A stretch of 64,000 nt of DNA, from the NCBI RefSeq assembly GCF_021869535.1, contig NW_026262744.1, positions 310,001-374,000 on the forward strand, written 5' to 3'. A model generated the notes under the pieces. The model worked only from the letters and a program-made list of their open reading frames with translations. It ran no database searches and was not told where the DNA came from. Below, in pieces: positions 23,658-34,257 of this stretch. Source of the stretch: Mytilus californianus. Its lineage: Eukaryota; Mollusca; Bivalvia; Mytilida; Mytilidae. Each line of letters opens with the position of its first letter. Position 1 is the first letter of the stretch. The position numbers and the translations under genes were made by a program.

Positions 23658-24004
23658 CCAGTGGTGTAAAAAGTTATCAAAGGTACCACGATTATAATTT
23701 AATACGCCAGACGCGCGTTTCGTCTACAAAAGACTCATCAGTGACGCTCAGATAAAAAAAAATACAAAGTCAAACAATTACAAAGTTGAAGAGCATTGAG
23801 GACCCAAAATTCCAAAAAGTTGTGCCAAATAAGGCTAAGGTAATCTATGCCTGGGATAAGAAAATCCTTAGATTTTCGAAAAATTCATAGTTTTGTAAAC
23901 AGGAAATTTATAAAAATGACCATATAATTGATATTCATGTCAACACCGAGGTGCTGACTACTGGGCTGGTATTATCCTCGGGGACGAAACATCCACCAGC
24001 AGTG
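23658..24004 (-). mobile_element. Retrozyme/PLE-type repeat carrying a hammerhead ribozyme, copy 2
   Basis: Reverse-complement counterpart of 9324-9572 over 23658-23935, extended by about 70 bp. The extension includes a hairpin at 23966-24000 (gctggt...accagc) enclosing cctcggggacgaaac. It is non-coding. Its inner sequence is closer to intact than copy 1, and its ribozyme has no mismatched stem pairs in the core. Confidence 0.65.
23698..23757 (-). ncRNA. Hammerhead ribozyme, type I, copy 2
   Basis: On the minus strand: stem I 5' strand GCGTCA (23747-23742), CTGATGA (23741-23735), stem II GTCT/AGAC with a 5-nt loop (23734-23722), GAAA (23721-23718), minimal stem III, GTC cleavage triplet ending at 23710, and stem I 3' strand TGGCGT (23709-23704). 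Stem I extends past a 4-nt bulge (23752-23757 with 23703-23698), with one mismatch. All catalytic-core bases are present, so self-cleavage after the C at 23710 is predicted. Confidence 0.8.
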
Positions 24005-24734
24005 AAGTAAAAAGTAACACAGTCGTCGAACTTTGCTGGGGATTTTGATAATCTGGAGCTCATATTTGTCTCCGAAAATGGCGTGATAAATATGTATATT
24101 TATGACAGGATATACTTTGTGTGTGAGTTGTATAAACTATGTATTTTCATTCATATTTTGAAGGAATCGATCTTTAATTCAGTGTCCTTTTGACTAAATT
24201 GGTTTCTCATTCAAAACACGTGGACGTCGCCATCTTAACCGGAAGTCTATATCCTTAGTATACACAGTAGGTAAGTCTGTAACGGATCATGTCTATATCA
24301 CATACTTGTAGTCCATTCAATGCGTATGTATGCATAATATGCGGAGTGCCCATAGTATTCAATGAGATTTTAATGTTTCCCAACAAGCGCTTAATCCCAT
24401 CAGTACAAAAAGATATACTACTTCCTGTGTAAAAAATGCATATGTATCAACGGTATGTGATCTGTTTTTTTTTTTAGTTTCACTTTAACAGGAACAATAG
24501 CCATCGCACCTGAAGTATATGAGTCACCGCCCCTTATTTGATTAACAATATCTGGGATATGACACGCACTACGACTTTCCTGATGTTAAGTTGTTGGGTG
24601 CCTTCTACGACACACTGAACATGTTAATCTGTACTTATAATCTTGACATGTGTCCCATTTTTTAGTCATCTAAAACAAAGTGCCTGAAGATTGTATTTGT
24701 CTCGAGTTGGTAACCTTTATAAATGAAGTACACT

Positions 24735-25164
24735 TTTCCAACTTTTTGCAGTATGCACACTTAAATGACTAAAACCTGATACTACTGTGTGTGCTTCTCC
24801 AAAATGTCCTTCTCCAAAAGTAAACTGTTCCAGATAGTTCATCTTTTCGTCTTCGTTATCACTTTTTTTGTACTATTTTAATTGTAAATTGTCTCACAAA
24901 CTTTCTAAATTCTATTTGGTAACCTGAGAACTTTTTAATTTCTGGCATAGGTTTTCTCAGATTTTTTACAATTGCAGTAATGGCTTCTGAACTATTGTTC
25001 TGATCTGTTGGATTAGAATTTTGTTTATTTGTTATAGTTAAGGTCTGTTCTTTAAATTTCTTGACTGTGATTGGCATGCTTGAACTACTCTTATAAGTAG
25101 AATTAACAGTAGCTGTACCTATATTTGATGTTTCTTTATTCTTGTTATTTGTCGACTTTTCCAC
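24735..25164 (-). pseudogene. BEL/Pao-like gag fragment (DUF1759-type), frameshifted
   Basis: A 101-codon frame (25164-24859) is polar and Asn/Thr/Lys-rich, then reads MPEIKKFSGYQIEFRKFVRQ. After a shift in an A-run the sense continues as DNEDEKMNYLEQFTFGE, then HTVVSGFSHL. The order (proline-initial, FSG, EFRKF.RQF, E.K..YL.Q...GEA..VV.G) matches the DUF1759 gag domain of BEL/Pao retrotransposons. The fragment ends near 24735. Its 5' side overlaps repeat unit A of the local duplication. Confidence 0.5.
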
Positions 25165-25712
25165 TATCTACACTTTAGGTTCAAAATGCGGATTTAACTT
25201 TACTTCAACAGTTCTTGAAACGATATTTTACTACGCACACTACTTGCCTCTTGACTAGACAGAATTTTTCATATATATCCATTGTCACCCAGCCCCGTTG
25301 TTAAATATTAGAATCGGTGATAGACCTAAATCTATTAAAAGTGTTTTTTTGTGCTTCAAGGGTCTGACAGCCCTGATAAATGGCCCCCTTTAAACCTGAA
25401 ATATGCCTGCTACAATCAGCCCATTAGGTAAATATACCACATTCGTAATTGTTTTCTCAATGGCATACTGCATACAAATTTTCTCCATGGCATACTGCAA
25501 AAAAATTTGGTTTCTTATTTCTCCTGCTCATTTTGGAACAATTCATTCATTTTAGCCTTTGATTTGTTGTTTTTTTACAACTCAAACAAAAAGTCCGCCA
25601 TTTGCATCGGACCGGAAGAATTTATATGATGTTTAATATGTTAGAATTTTTGCATTTTGTATATATTTGTATTGTATTATTTATATATGCCTTCAATCCC
25701 TAGGGGTATAAA
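25157..25712. repeat. Duplicated segment A, copy 1
   Basis: From ttttccactatctacac to ggggtataaa this 556-bp segment is repeated at 27240-27795 with no difference that I noticed. A 3'-terminal part of about 120 bp is repeated again at 28336-28456. The minus strand includes KSKAKMNELFQNEQEK, a short coiled-coil-like piece. It flanks the gag-like fragment, so it may be the same element's upstream region. Confidence 0.85.
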
Positions 25713-26105
25713 TGTGCATGTCATTAATAAATATATTAATAAATTGTTTAAAAGGTTCAATATACATATATTATATGTTTATGGTACTAGTTTGTGTAAT
25801 TTGCCATCTTATTTAGACAACCCATTACACAAGTCAGGACTGTACTGATCGAATGCAGTAGTTGACTGTATTTTTCCTAATTGAAAATGAGTTGTGAACG
25901 CGGATTTGACAATAATTTTATTTATTTACATTTGACATACTTAAAGCCAGCGCACATGTATTCACTAAAGTATTATCTGCAAACTCCAAATCAACCAACT
26001 TGTGAAAGCGAATGGCTGGTATCATTGTTCAGGTTTCCGTGTGAGAACGTCAAGGGAAGTCGTGGTCGCGAAACACCTCTACAGAAGTTAAGCATCAACA
26101 TTTAG

Positions 26106-26215
26106 CAAAAAGTAAACTCACAAATATAATGAACTCCGAGGAGAATTCTAAAAGGAAATTCCCTCATCAAATGGCAAAATCAAAAGCTCAAAGACATCAA
26201 ACGAATATACCATCA
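26106..26215 (-). mobile_element. PLE 3'-tail fragment
   Basis: Carries the family landmark aatgaactccgaggagaatt and the atggcaaaatcaaa segment, as at 34320-34400 and 16867-16920. It is cut off at a junction with a SINE-like fragment at about 26216. Confidence 0.55.
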
Positions 26216-26375
26216 TTTTCCAGTGGCAGTCCAAATTTTCCCGTCCATCATCCCGGAGGCCTCTTTTACAAAACCTACCTATTGTATTTATTGTTAACTT
26301 GTTTTCGTCCTGAACATGCATGAAATATTTGCCACTTGACATTAAGCAACCAACAATCAATCAATCAATCAATCA
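26216..26375 (+). mobile_element. SINE-like element (440-bp family), 5'-truncated
   Basis: Only the 3' third is present: from the ggcagtccaaattttcccg segment through acctacctattgtatttatt and the tail gccacttgacattaagcaac plus five ATCA units. The 5' junction is directly with a PLE tail fragment, so the truncation point could also be a target site. Confidence 0.75.
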
Positions 26376-26678
26376 AACTAATGGATAACAAATATATACT
26401 TGGATGTTGCTAGTAATTACTTAGTTGTGATGGAGATAATCAGAGTTGTCCAATATCGGAACTTCTTTGTGGACAAAGCAACACTATATATATTAATGGA
26501 TTATAATAAAACCCCAAAGGACCTTATATTATTTCTGCTACTGATAGGTTAGGATTTTTTTTTTCGAATGTTCTATACTATTTTTTTGGACTGCCCTACT
26601 GTAAATATTACAAAAAATTTTTTAGCATATCACACTTCATACAAACAAAGATAATATCAAACATTTACACACTGGTTT

Positions 26679-29015
26679 AAAAAAATTCTAGAATCTTAAT
26701 GAAATTCAAGCTTCCTCTCCAAAAAAAATATGACTGCTACCTATCCTTATGTATTTTGTACAAATTTACATATCCAATACTTGTGAAAGGTCTCATCTTT
26801 AAATGTTTACTGTTTCTGTTTCCTTTATCTTCATTTCATTTAGTCTCTTTTTCTGATAGTCAGAGAGAGTCATGTTGTTTTCAAAGGATGTTGATGGTAC
26901 ATTTTTTGGGCCAATAAACCAAATGTATATTTATTTGGGTAGTTTTTTTAATTTTGCTGGTCCACTGGTGTGTCTGTTTTTGGAAAACAAGTTTGTTCCG
27001 GAAAAGTATACTTTCTAATCTTCGAAATTGTCACAGATGTCTCCAAAACCAACATTCTTCAATTTGTTTGTTGCTTTATTTTTTTAATATGAAAAGACAC
27101 TTCACTGGTTCCTTCTCATGGTTTTGCAGTTAACCACCAATTTTAGCGAGCTCCTGCATGATTCTGGTCTTTTCATTCTTTCTGTTTTTATTATTCTACC
27201 TTTGGTTTGATATTTGAAAAAAAGTCCCGGCTTTATGATTTTTCCACTATCTACACTTTAGGTTCAAAATGCGGATTTAACTTTACTTCAACAGTTCTTG
27301 AAACGATATTTTACTACGCACACTACTTGCCTCTTGACTAGACAGAATTTTTCATATATATCCATTGTCACCCAGCCCCGTTGTTAAATATTAGAATCGG
27401 TGATAGACCTAAATCTATTAAAAGTGTTTTTTTGTGCTTCAAGGGTCTGACAGCCCTGATAAATGGCCCCCTTTAAACCTGAAATATGCCTGCTACAATC
27501 AGCCCATTAGGTAAATATACCACATTCGTAATTGTTTTCTCAATGGCATACTGCATACAAATTTTCTCCATGGCATACTGCAAAAAAATTTGGTTTCTTA
27601 TTTCTCCTGCTCATTTTGGAACAATTCATTCATTTTAGCCTTTGATTTGTTGTTTTTTTACAACTCAAACAAAAAGTCCGCCATTTGCATCGGACCGGAA
27701 GAATTTATATGATGTTTAATATGTTAGAATTTTTGCATTTTGTATATATTTGTATTGTATTATTTATATATGCCTTCAATCCCTAGGGGTATAAAAAAAT
27801 TCTAGAATCTTAATGAAATTCAAGCTTCCTCTCCAAAAAAAATATGACTGCTACCTATCCTTATGTATTTTGTACAAATTTACATATCCAATACTTGTGA
27901 AAGGTCTCATCTTTAAATGTTTACTGTTTCTGTTTCCTTTATCTTCATTTCATTTAGTCTCTTTTTCTGATAGTCAGAGAGAGTCATGTTGTTTTCAAAG
28001 GATGTTGATGGTACATTTTTTGGGCCAATAAACCAAATGTATATTTATTTGGGTAGTTTTTTTAATTTTGCTGGTCCACTGGTGTGTCTGTTTTTGGAAA
28101 ACAAGTTTGTTCCGGAAAAGTATACTTTCTAATCTTCGAAATTGTCACAGATGTCTCCAAAACCAACATTCTTCAATTTGTTTGTTGCTTTATTTTTTTA
28201 ATATGAAAAGACACTTCACTGGTTCCTTCTCATGGTTTTGCAGTTAACCACCAATTTTAGCGAGCTCCTGCATGATTCTGGTCTTTTCATTCTTTCTGTT
28301 TTTATTATTCTACCTTTGGTTTGATATTTGAAAAAAGTCCGCCATTTGCATCGGACCGGAAGAATTTATATGATGTTTAATATGTTAGAATTTTTGCATT
28401 TTGTATATATTTGTATTGTATTATTTATATATGCCTTCAATCCCTAGGGGTATAAAAAAATTCTAGAATCTTAATGAAATTCAAGCTTCCTCTCCAAAAA
28501 AAATATGACTGCTACCTATCCTTATGTATTTTGTACAAATTTACATATCCAATACTTGTGAAAGGTCTCATCTTTAAATGTTTACTGTTTCTGTTTCCTT
28601 TATCTTCATTTCATTTAGTCTCTTTTTCTGATAGTCAGAGAGAGTCATGTTGTTTTCAAAGGATGTTGATGGTACATTTTTTGGGCCAATAAACCAAATG
28701 TATATTTATTTGGGTAGTTTTTTTAATTTTGCTGGTCCACTGGTGTGTCTGTTTTTGGAAAACAAGTTTGTTCCGGAAAAGTATACTTTCTAATCTTCGA
28801 AATTGTCACAGATGTCTCCAAAACCAACATTCTTCAATTTGTTTGTTGCTTTATTTTTTTAATATGAAAAGACACTTCACTGGTTCCTTCTCATGGTTTT
28901 GCAGTTAACCACCAATTTTAGCGAGCTCCTGCATGATTCTGGTCTTTTCATTCTTTCTGTTTTTATTATTCTACCTTTGGTTTGATATTTGAAAAAAAGT
29001 CCCGGCTTTATGATT
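26679..29015. repeat. Very recent segmental duplication, order B-A-B-a-B
   Basis: Segment B occurs at 26679-27240, 27793-28339 and 28454-29015. Segment A recurs at 27240-27795, and a partial A at 28336-28456. The copies look identical, including a 72-codon frame repeated three times (26699, 27813, 28474). The last two B copies are exactly 661 bp apart. The junctions show microhomology: taaa for A-to-B and aaaaagtcc for B-to-a. No new gene is created. An assembly artefact must be excluded because the identity is so high. Confidence 0.85.
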
Positions 29016-29135
29016 CTTGTAAGCCATAGCTTTTAGTTTCTCCTCTACCAGCTTTAATCCATAAATATTTGTGTTATTGTCCTCGTTCCCAGAGCTGCTA
29101 TCTCTATGGGCTCCTTCTCCTTCCATTGTTGTCAT
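28971..29135 (-). CDS. 54-aa acidic frame, possible N-terminal exon
   Basis: Starts MTTMEGEGAHRDSSSGNEDN and continues IYGLKLVEEKLKAMAYKNH, a polar N-terminus running into a helical stretch, then a stop at 28971-28973. It crosses the right edge of repeat unit B. In other B copies the downstream sequence was replaced, so the start codon exists only here. Together with the KMNELFQNEQEK piece in segment A and the gag-like frame at 24735-25164, it could be the 5' coding part of one retroelement. This is inference. Confidence 0.35.
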   Translation of the reverse strand: MTTMEGEGAHRDSSSGNEDNNTNIYGLKLVEEKLKAMAYKNHKAGTFFQISNQR

Positions 29136-29391
29136 TGTGTGTCCTGAAATTTATCCAAACATTTAAATTAGTTTAATAATAACATTGTTACCTACTATTT
29201 TTTGCATGATTATTTTAATGATCTACCTCCAGGGATTCCTTTTGATTTATCATAACATTGACCATGTTGACTCTTATTCTAAAATTATGCATTATATTTT
29301 GTTTTAAAAGAAGAAAGACTGCAATTGTTGTAAATGTTTTATAAATCATGAAAACATTGTACAAAGACATAAGCATTTAGACAAATGGAGA

Positions 29392-29530
29392 ATTTCTGTT
29401 TCAAGTTGCATGTCTATGTTGTTTTTTGTATACTGTTGTTTGTCTTTTTGTCGTTTTTATTTTTTGCCATGGCATTGTCAGTTTATTTTCGACTTGTTAG
29501 TTTGGTATCTTTCTAACTTGCAGTTGCTGT
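29392..29530 (+). repeat. Dispersed mussel-type repeat fragment
   Basis: The segment with gccatggcattgtcagttta and ttttcgacttgttagtttgg resembles, from memory, a repeat common in Mytilus transcripts. A related but diverged stretch in the other orientation may be present at 44985-45120. Boundaries are approximate. Confidence 0.35.
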
Positions 29531-29639
29531 AGTCTTCTAATGGTATATAAACTGTTAACACAGAGCTATGTCTCGCCTTTATTGTAATTTTAATAATGCA
29601 AATTTTGAAATTAAAATAGCAATACTTTAACATGTATTT

Positions 29640-31375
29640 TTAGCCATACTAAACACGAATAAACTAAGCACACAAACAATTCTGAAGCACAATATTTATG
29701 AAGATTACATCTACTATGATACAAATTATAAAGACGATCTTGTAGAAAACACTTCCCTCATACAAGAAGCTACGTTAGCTTGTGATAAACTTGCAGAGGG
29801 ATTTCCCAAAGACAGACTGACACAAACAAATAACTCCGGAAATTATCAACCTAATAAAACATACAGGTCAATAGGTTTATAATGCATTTACAATTAAGAC
29901 TTCCGAATATTTATACTGGTTATGTATGTACCAGTGAAAAAATACGAACAGAAAATCTGTTCAGACTTTGATAACCTACGTATAAATGATCCCTGCAACA
30001 ATGTCCGCTGATATGAAAATAAAGGATACAAGTTTGAGCTTTCTAAAAAGCTGTAAACTGCTTCGCTCTATCCTAATTTAAGGTAATATGTGTATATGTG
30101 GTTGTTGGATTAGTTAATTATTGATATTTCAATATTGAATTTCAGTGTGTAATATATGCATAATAAAACGAACATGAATTAATGAAAATTGATCGGAACT
30201 GAAATACACATATTTAATTTTCCTGCATTTGATGTCTTATCCTGAGACGAGAAAAGTCTGTAATTCTTTATCTCATTAACGCCAATAGCTGTCGCTGTAT
30301 CTCAGCCGAATTATAAAGCAACCAATCAGAATCTATATGTGATTAGTAATTATTTCAAGATGGCGTGTATATCGACTGAAACTAATAGCTCCGCACCATG
30401 ATGCGAAGCAATAATATAGACTATAATAAACACTGAAGGGAAATCTTCATGATTCCAATGGCTATCTTCATCTTCGGTCAAAAAGTACAGCTAGATCTTC
30501 CACTTTAAGTTCATTTACTGCAATTGAAAAAAACTTTTTAATAAATATAAGTCAGGACCTGGTTTTCCAAAAAAAGTTGATAGTGTTTTTGTCGCCACAA
30601 TACACTTTTCCTAATAGTAAAAGTGGACAAATCACACAAAAAAGGAAATATGATAAATGCTTAGAATCTTTAAATGAAACAGTAAATTTTAATAGAATCA
30701 TTGATTTTGTCTGAGCGGGAAGATTCATTCAAATTTTAAATAACGCAACTTTATGAACGGACCATCGTTATTTTAAGAATTACCCCCAAGGGTGACTGGG
30801 GAATAGAAGTATGGTCACCATTGGTCTTCCTCCGACCGGCAGTAAAACCTTGCTAAAGTGGGGCATCCGTTTGGCTGTGCGGGATGTACAAATTTGCAGC
30901 CACGCCCGGTCAGAATGGGGACGTTAAATCCGATGCCTCGTGTAAAGAGAGTGCCACGCTCTTTGCACGTTAAGAACCCTTGCAACAACTCTTTGAGGGG
31001 TCCGTAGGGGACCTGTTGCACGGCTAAATTTCTGTCCCTATCCAATATACCCTCCTTTCCCGTGGCAGTCTAAATTTCTCGGACCTTAATCCCGGACGCC
31101 CCTATTACAGAACCTACCTATTGTATTTTTTTTGTAAATTTGTTCTCGTCCTGAATATGCATGAAAAATTTGCCACTGGACGTTAAGCATCCAACAATCA
31201 ATCAAATATTTTCAGAATTGGAAAGACACCTTGAAATTCATACAGGAGCTCTCCACGTTTAACGACAAGTGTTAAGAATTAGATGACTTTTAACTATTTA
31301 CACAAATGTATGTCTCGCATTTTTGTATTAAGTTTGTGTTCGCATCAACTTTTTTTATTGTTGAAGGCCATATGA
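29640..31375 (-). repeat. Right arm of the inverted duplication, inner part
   Basis: Complements 10745-11770 in reverse order. It contains a SINE-like insertion (30782-31206). It also has about 520 bp (29985-30505) with no counterpart in the left arm, which is either an insertion here or a deletion there. The site where the left arm carries its tRNA-derived SINE is empty here (about 30515-30535). The match fades below 29640. Confidence 0.75.
30782..31206 (+). mobile_element. SINE-like element (440-bp family), full length
   Basis: Begins at the family 5' terminus (cccccaagggtgactgggg) and ends gttaagcatccaacaatcaatcaa. The target-site duplication tattttaagaatt/tattttcagaatt (30769-30781 and 31207-31219) has 12 of 13 matches. 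The left arm of the inverted duplication carries the empty site near 10900-10915, so insertion followed the duplication. Confidence 0.9.
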
Positions 31376-31649
31376 CAATCTATAGTTGCATACATCCACG
31401 TTATGTGGATTCTGAATGCCACATTTCACAATTTTATATTTACACTTACGTAGTACGCACATTTGGTATAAAGTAAACTGTTTATAGGTTATATATAAAT
31501 ATTGTGTAGACAATAGACAATGGTATTTCTTATATATGCATACATGTGAAACAATACTGTTCAAAATAAATGATCGTATTTAATATTTGGTTATGATAAG
31601 CTAAAATAATAATTAAACATGTTTTTGACTATTTGTTCTATTCTGCACT

Positions 31650-31776
31650 AGCCTCTTTTAAACTGTTGCGAAAACAGGGAATATGCCGTTGGTCCTTTTA
31701 CCATTTTTTTTCTTAAGGTTGGAACAATTCCCTGGCCACCACGTTTCTGCTTTGCTCTTCTGTTACCAATCCAGAC
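31650..31776 (-). CDS. Homeodomain helix-3 exon fragment (HDX-like)
   Basis: A splice-acceptor tttacctccag ends at 31777, and the exon begins VWIGNRRAKQKRGGQG. This is the recognition helix of a homeodomain (W-x-x-N-R-R-x-K) with IG in place of the usual FQ. I recall a VWIGNRR helix in highly divergent homeobox (HDX)-type proteins. The next residues include MVKGPTAYSLFSQQF, which resembles the start of an HMG-box-like segment, and the frame stops at about 31650. No upstream exon encoding helices 1-2 was found, so it may be a stray exon or pseudogene. Confidence 0.45.
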
Positions 31777-31932
31777 CTGGAGGTAAAATACATAAAATAT
31801 TAAGTTCGAAAAACAATAATTAATGCCCAACTGTCTGGAGGACGCTTTTATCACATAAGAAGTTTAGCAATGAATAAACATTGAAAATGTTTTCATTATT
31901 GTTGAACATTTTGAAAACGTACAGGATTTTCA

Positions 31933-32090
31933 TATGATTGATTGATTGATTAATTGATTGGTGTTCAACAATATTGGCTATTCTTGGCGGTGCCACATGT
32001 GGAGCAGGATCTGCATAGCTAAATAACTAGCATACCGCAGTCATGTCTCTGCTAATTAATGTTTCTCTTAAACCTCAATCTCTGTAGCAT
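31933..32090. repeat. GATT-headed dispersed repeat fragment
   Basis: Begins with five GATT-type units, then tggtgttcaacaatattggc and gccacatgtggagcaggat. The latter is a segment I recall as common in mussel transcripts. The GATT start resembles the tail side of the two SINE families here, but the body is different. Confidence 0.4.
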
Positions 32091-32847
32091 GGTCTTTATT
32101 GGTTGAAGTAAGGTCTTTCTGGTATGCATCCTGACGCTTTTATAATTGCATTTTTGAGAAGTCTAGTCTGATTCCAGTGGACCCCTAGATTAACAAAAAT
32201 CGGTACTAAATTTTCTTAAAAGTTTAATTAAGGTTCACATGTATCTGAAATAGACATTTGAGGTAAAATGTTTGTATTGTTTGAACGGAAATCGGAATGA
32301 TGATCATAATTTATTTACAGGAAGACGTTTGAACAACTAACAAGAAAAAACTACCAAAATGTATACTACATAGTAAATTAACGGACTTGAGCATTCAATC
32401 CACATGTATATCTTTAATATTAGGTTGGAAAACAACGAGTGATATACGATAAAACATGGTAGATGATGTAGATGAACCATAACTATATTGGAAAAAAGAT
32501 GAAAAGATCGTTCAGAAAAGGGTTTAAAGAAAGTGTGGATTATTTAATAAAGTTTGATTAGATCTATCAGCATATAATGAAGTTGGGTTCTTGACAGGTA
32601 CATATTCAGAGTTCAAAGGGGTATAACTCCAAAATAACTCAAAGGACCGAAACATCATTCACGAATGGACATCTGCATACATTGTTCCTTTGCTTTTAGT
32701 ATGTTTTTTTGTTTTGCATTTACTGATATTTTGTTATGGATGGATACCCTTATCCTTTGTTTTTCTATTACACTGTACTAAAATTCGAGTGCAGCTATTA
32801 GAGGTAAAGGTCTAGATGATGAAAAATTCTAAAACCCTTTTCATAGT

Positions 32848-33000
32848 GATAGATATAAGAAGATGTGGTATGAGTGCCAATGAGACAACTCTCCATCCAA
32901 GTCACAATTTATAAAAGTAAACCATTATAGGTCAAGATACGGTCTTCAACACGGAGCCTTGATTGTGTGCATATTATAATGAAAATATCTTCAAAGTTTA
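32848..33000 (+). repeat. Dispersed mussel-type repeat
   Basis: Contains gtggtatgagtgccaatgag and acaactctccatccaagt, then gtcttcaacacggagcctt. A diverged relative of its first part is at 40816-40890 (gtggtatgattaccc...gagacaactctccacaag). From memory the sequence is very frequent in Mytilus transcripts. Non-coding. Confidence 0.5.
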
Positions 33001-34257
33001 AATTGAATCAAATAATATTTGATGATGTTTGTACGAACATATACGGGCAAATCAATATATTAACATAAGCTTTACTGCAGCTATGACAAATAAATAATAG
33101 AGCAAAACAATTAATGGAAATAACAATATACTCGTTGTTTTCAACAAAAAAAAAATCTAGAAACTAAGCATATGCTCTGTACCTTTGACATTTGGCTGGA
33201 CACATTAATTACTAGAACTAGTTATGTCTTCTTTAACAATGAATGAATCATCTTTTCAAGTAATTTTATAATGCCTTTATCATATTATTAACAACATTGG
33301 ATACTATAACCTCATATTAAATTGTCTCTTTCTATGATGGAGGTTTAAGTAATAACAGATTGAAAGATATCTCCCTTGATTCTTGCTAAATATGTTGCCG
33401 CCGTTGTTTTAAGTTACCGCGATTTTCTTTGCATAGATTTTCTAGTTGAAAGTACATTGTACTCTTCATATTGCCTCAATCCTCTTTGATATTATTTCAT
33501 GCTCTTAAAATACAAAAAAAGAATTAATATTTGAAATATTAAGATATTCAATTCTTTAATGTATATTGATGAAGTAAGGTTTGCTATAAGTTCGCATGCA
33601 TTGTAATTCTCTTTTTACATATACCTCATGTCTAGTCCAAAAGAAATATTGTTTACATCCTCAATGTACAAGATACCTGTCCTAGAAGAAATAAAGATTG
33701 GTTTGGATATAATTTGAAATGTTGTCGACCAAAGGCATATGAATGCCATCCAATACATATTTGATGAAGATGCAAGAATAGTATTTAATGCCTATCATGA
33801 TGACTATTATTTGTCGCTTCTTTTTCAAATAACAGGCGGGGAGTTCTATCCAAAAGTCTTGGCTATATCATTAGATTAACATGAATCATACCAGCAATCA
33901 ATAACGGTGTAGCAGTAGTGATAGGTATTACTAACTGTTTTGTGTTGTGTGTATGGATAATCGTTTCAAATTTACTAGGAGATAATGCTGTCTCTTTAAA
34001 ACAAATTATTGGCCGAGACCATGATTCACAAACATACGTATAATACGCATACGTACGTATAAATCTTATATTTTATAAGTAACACATGTTTGTATCCGTA
34101 TTGTTATGTAACGCCAAATTAACATCTATTCAAATAATTATACCCATCTTCAAATATTCATTGTTACCTTATAAATGTTACAGATAATCTTGACTTGGAC
34201 AACTACCCATGGACAACCATAATTACAGAATCATCCACTATCAAAGCTATCACATAA

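Noticed and set aside
26699..28692. Identical 72-codon frame occurring three times
   Set aside because: The repetition is due to DNA duplication of unit B. The residues are low in information and there is no homologue I know, so it is not evidence of a gene.
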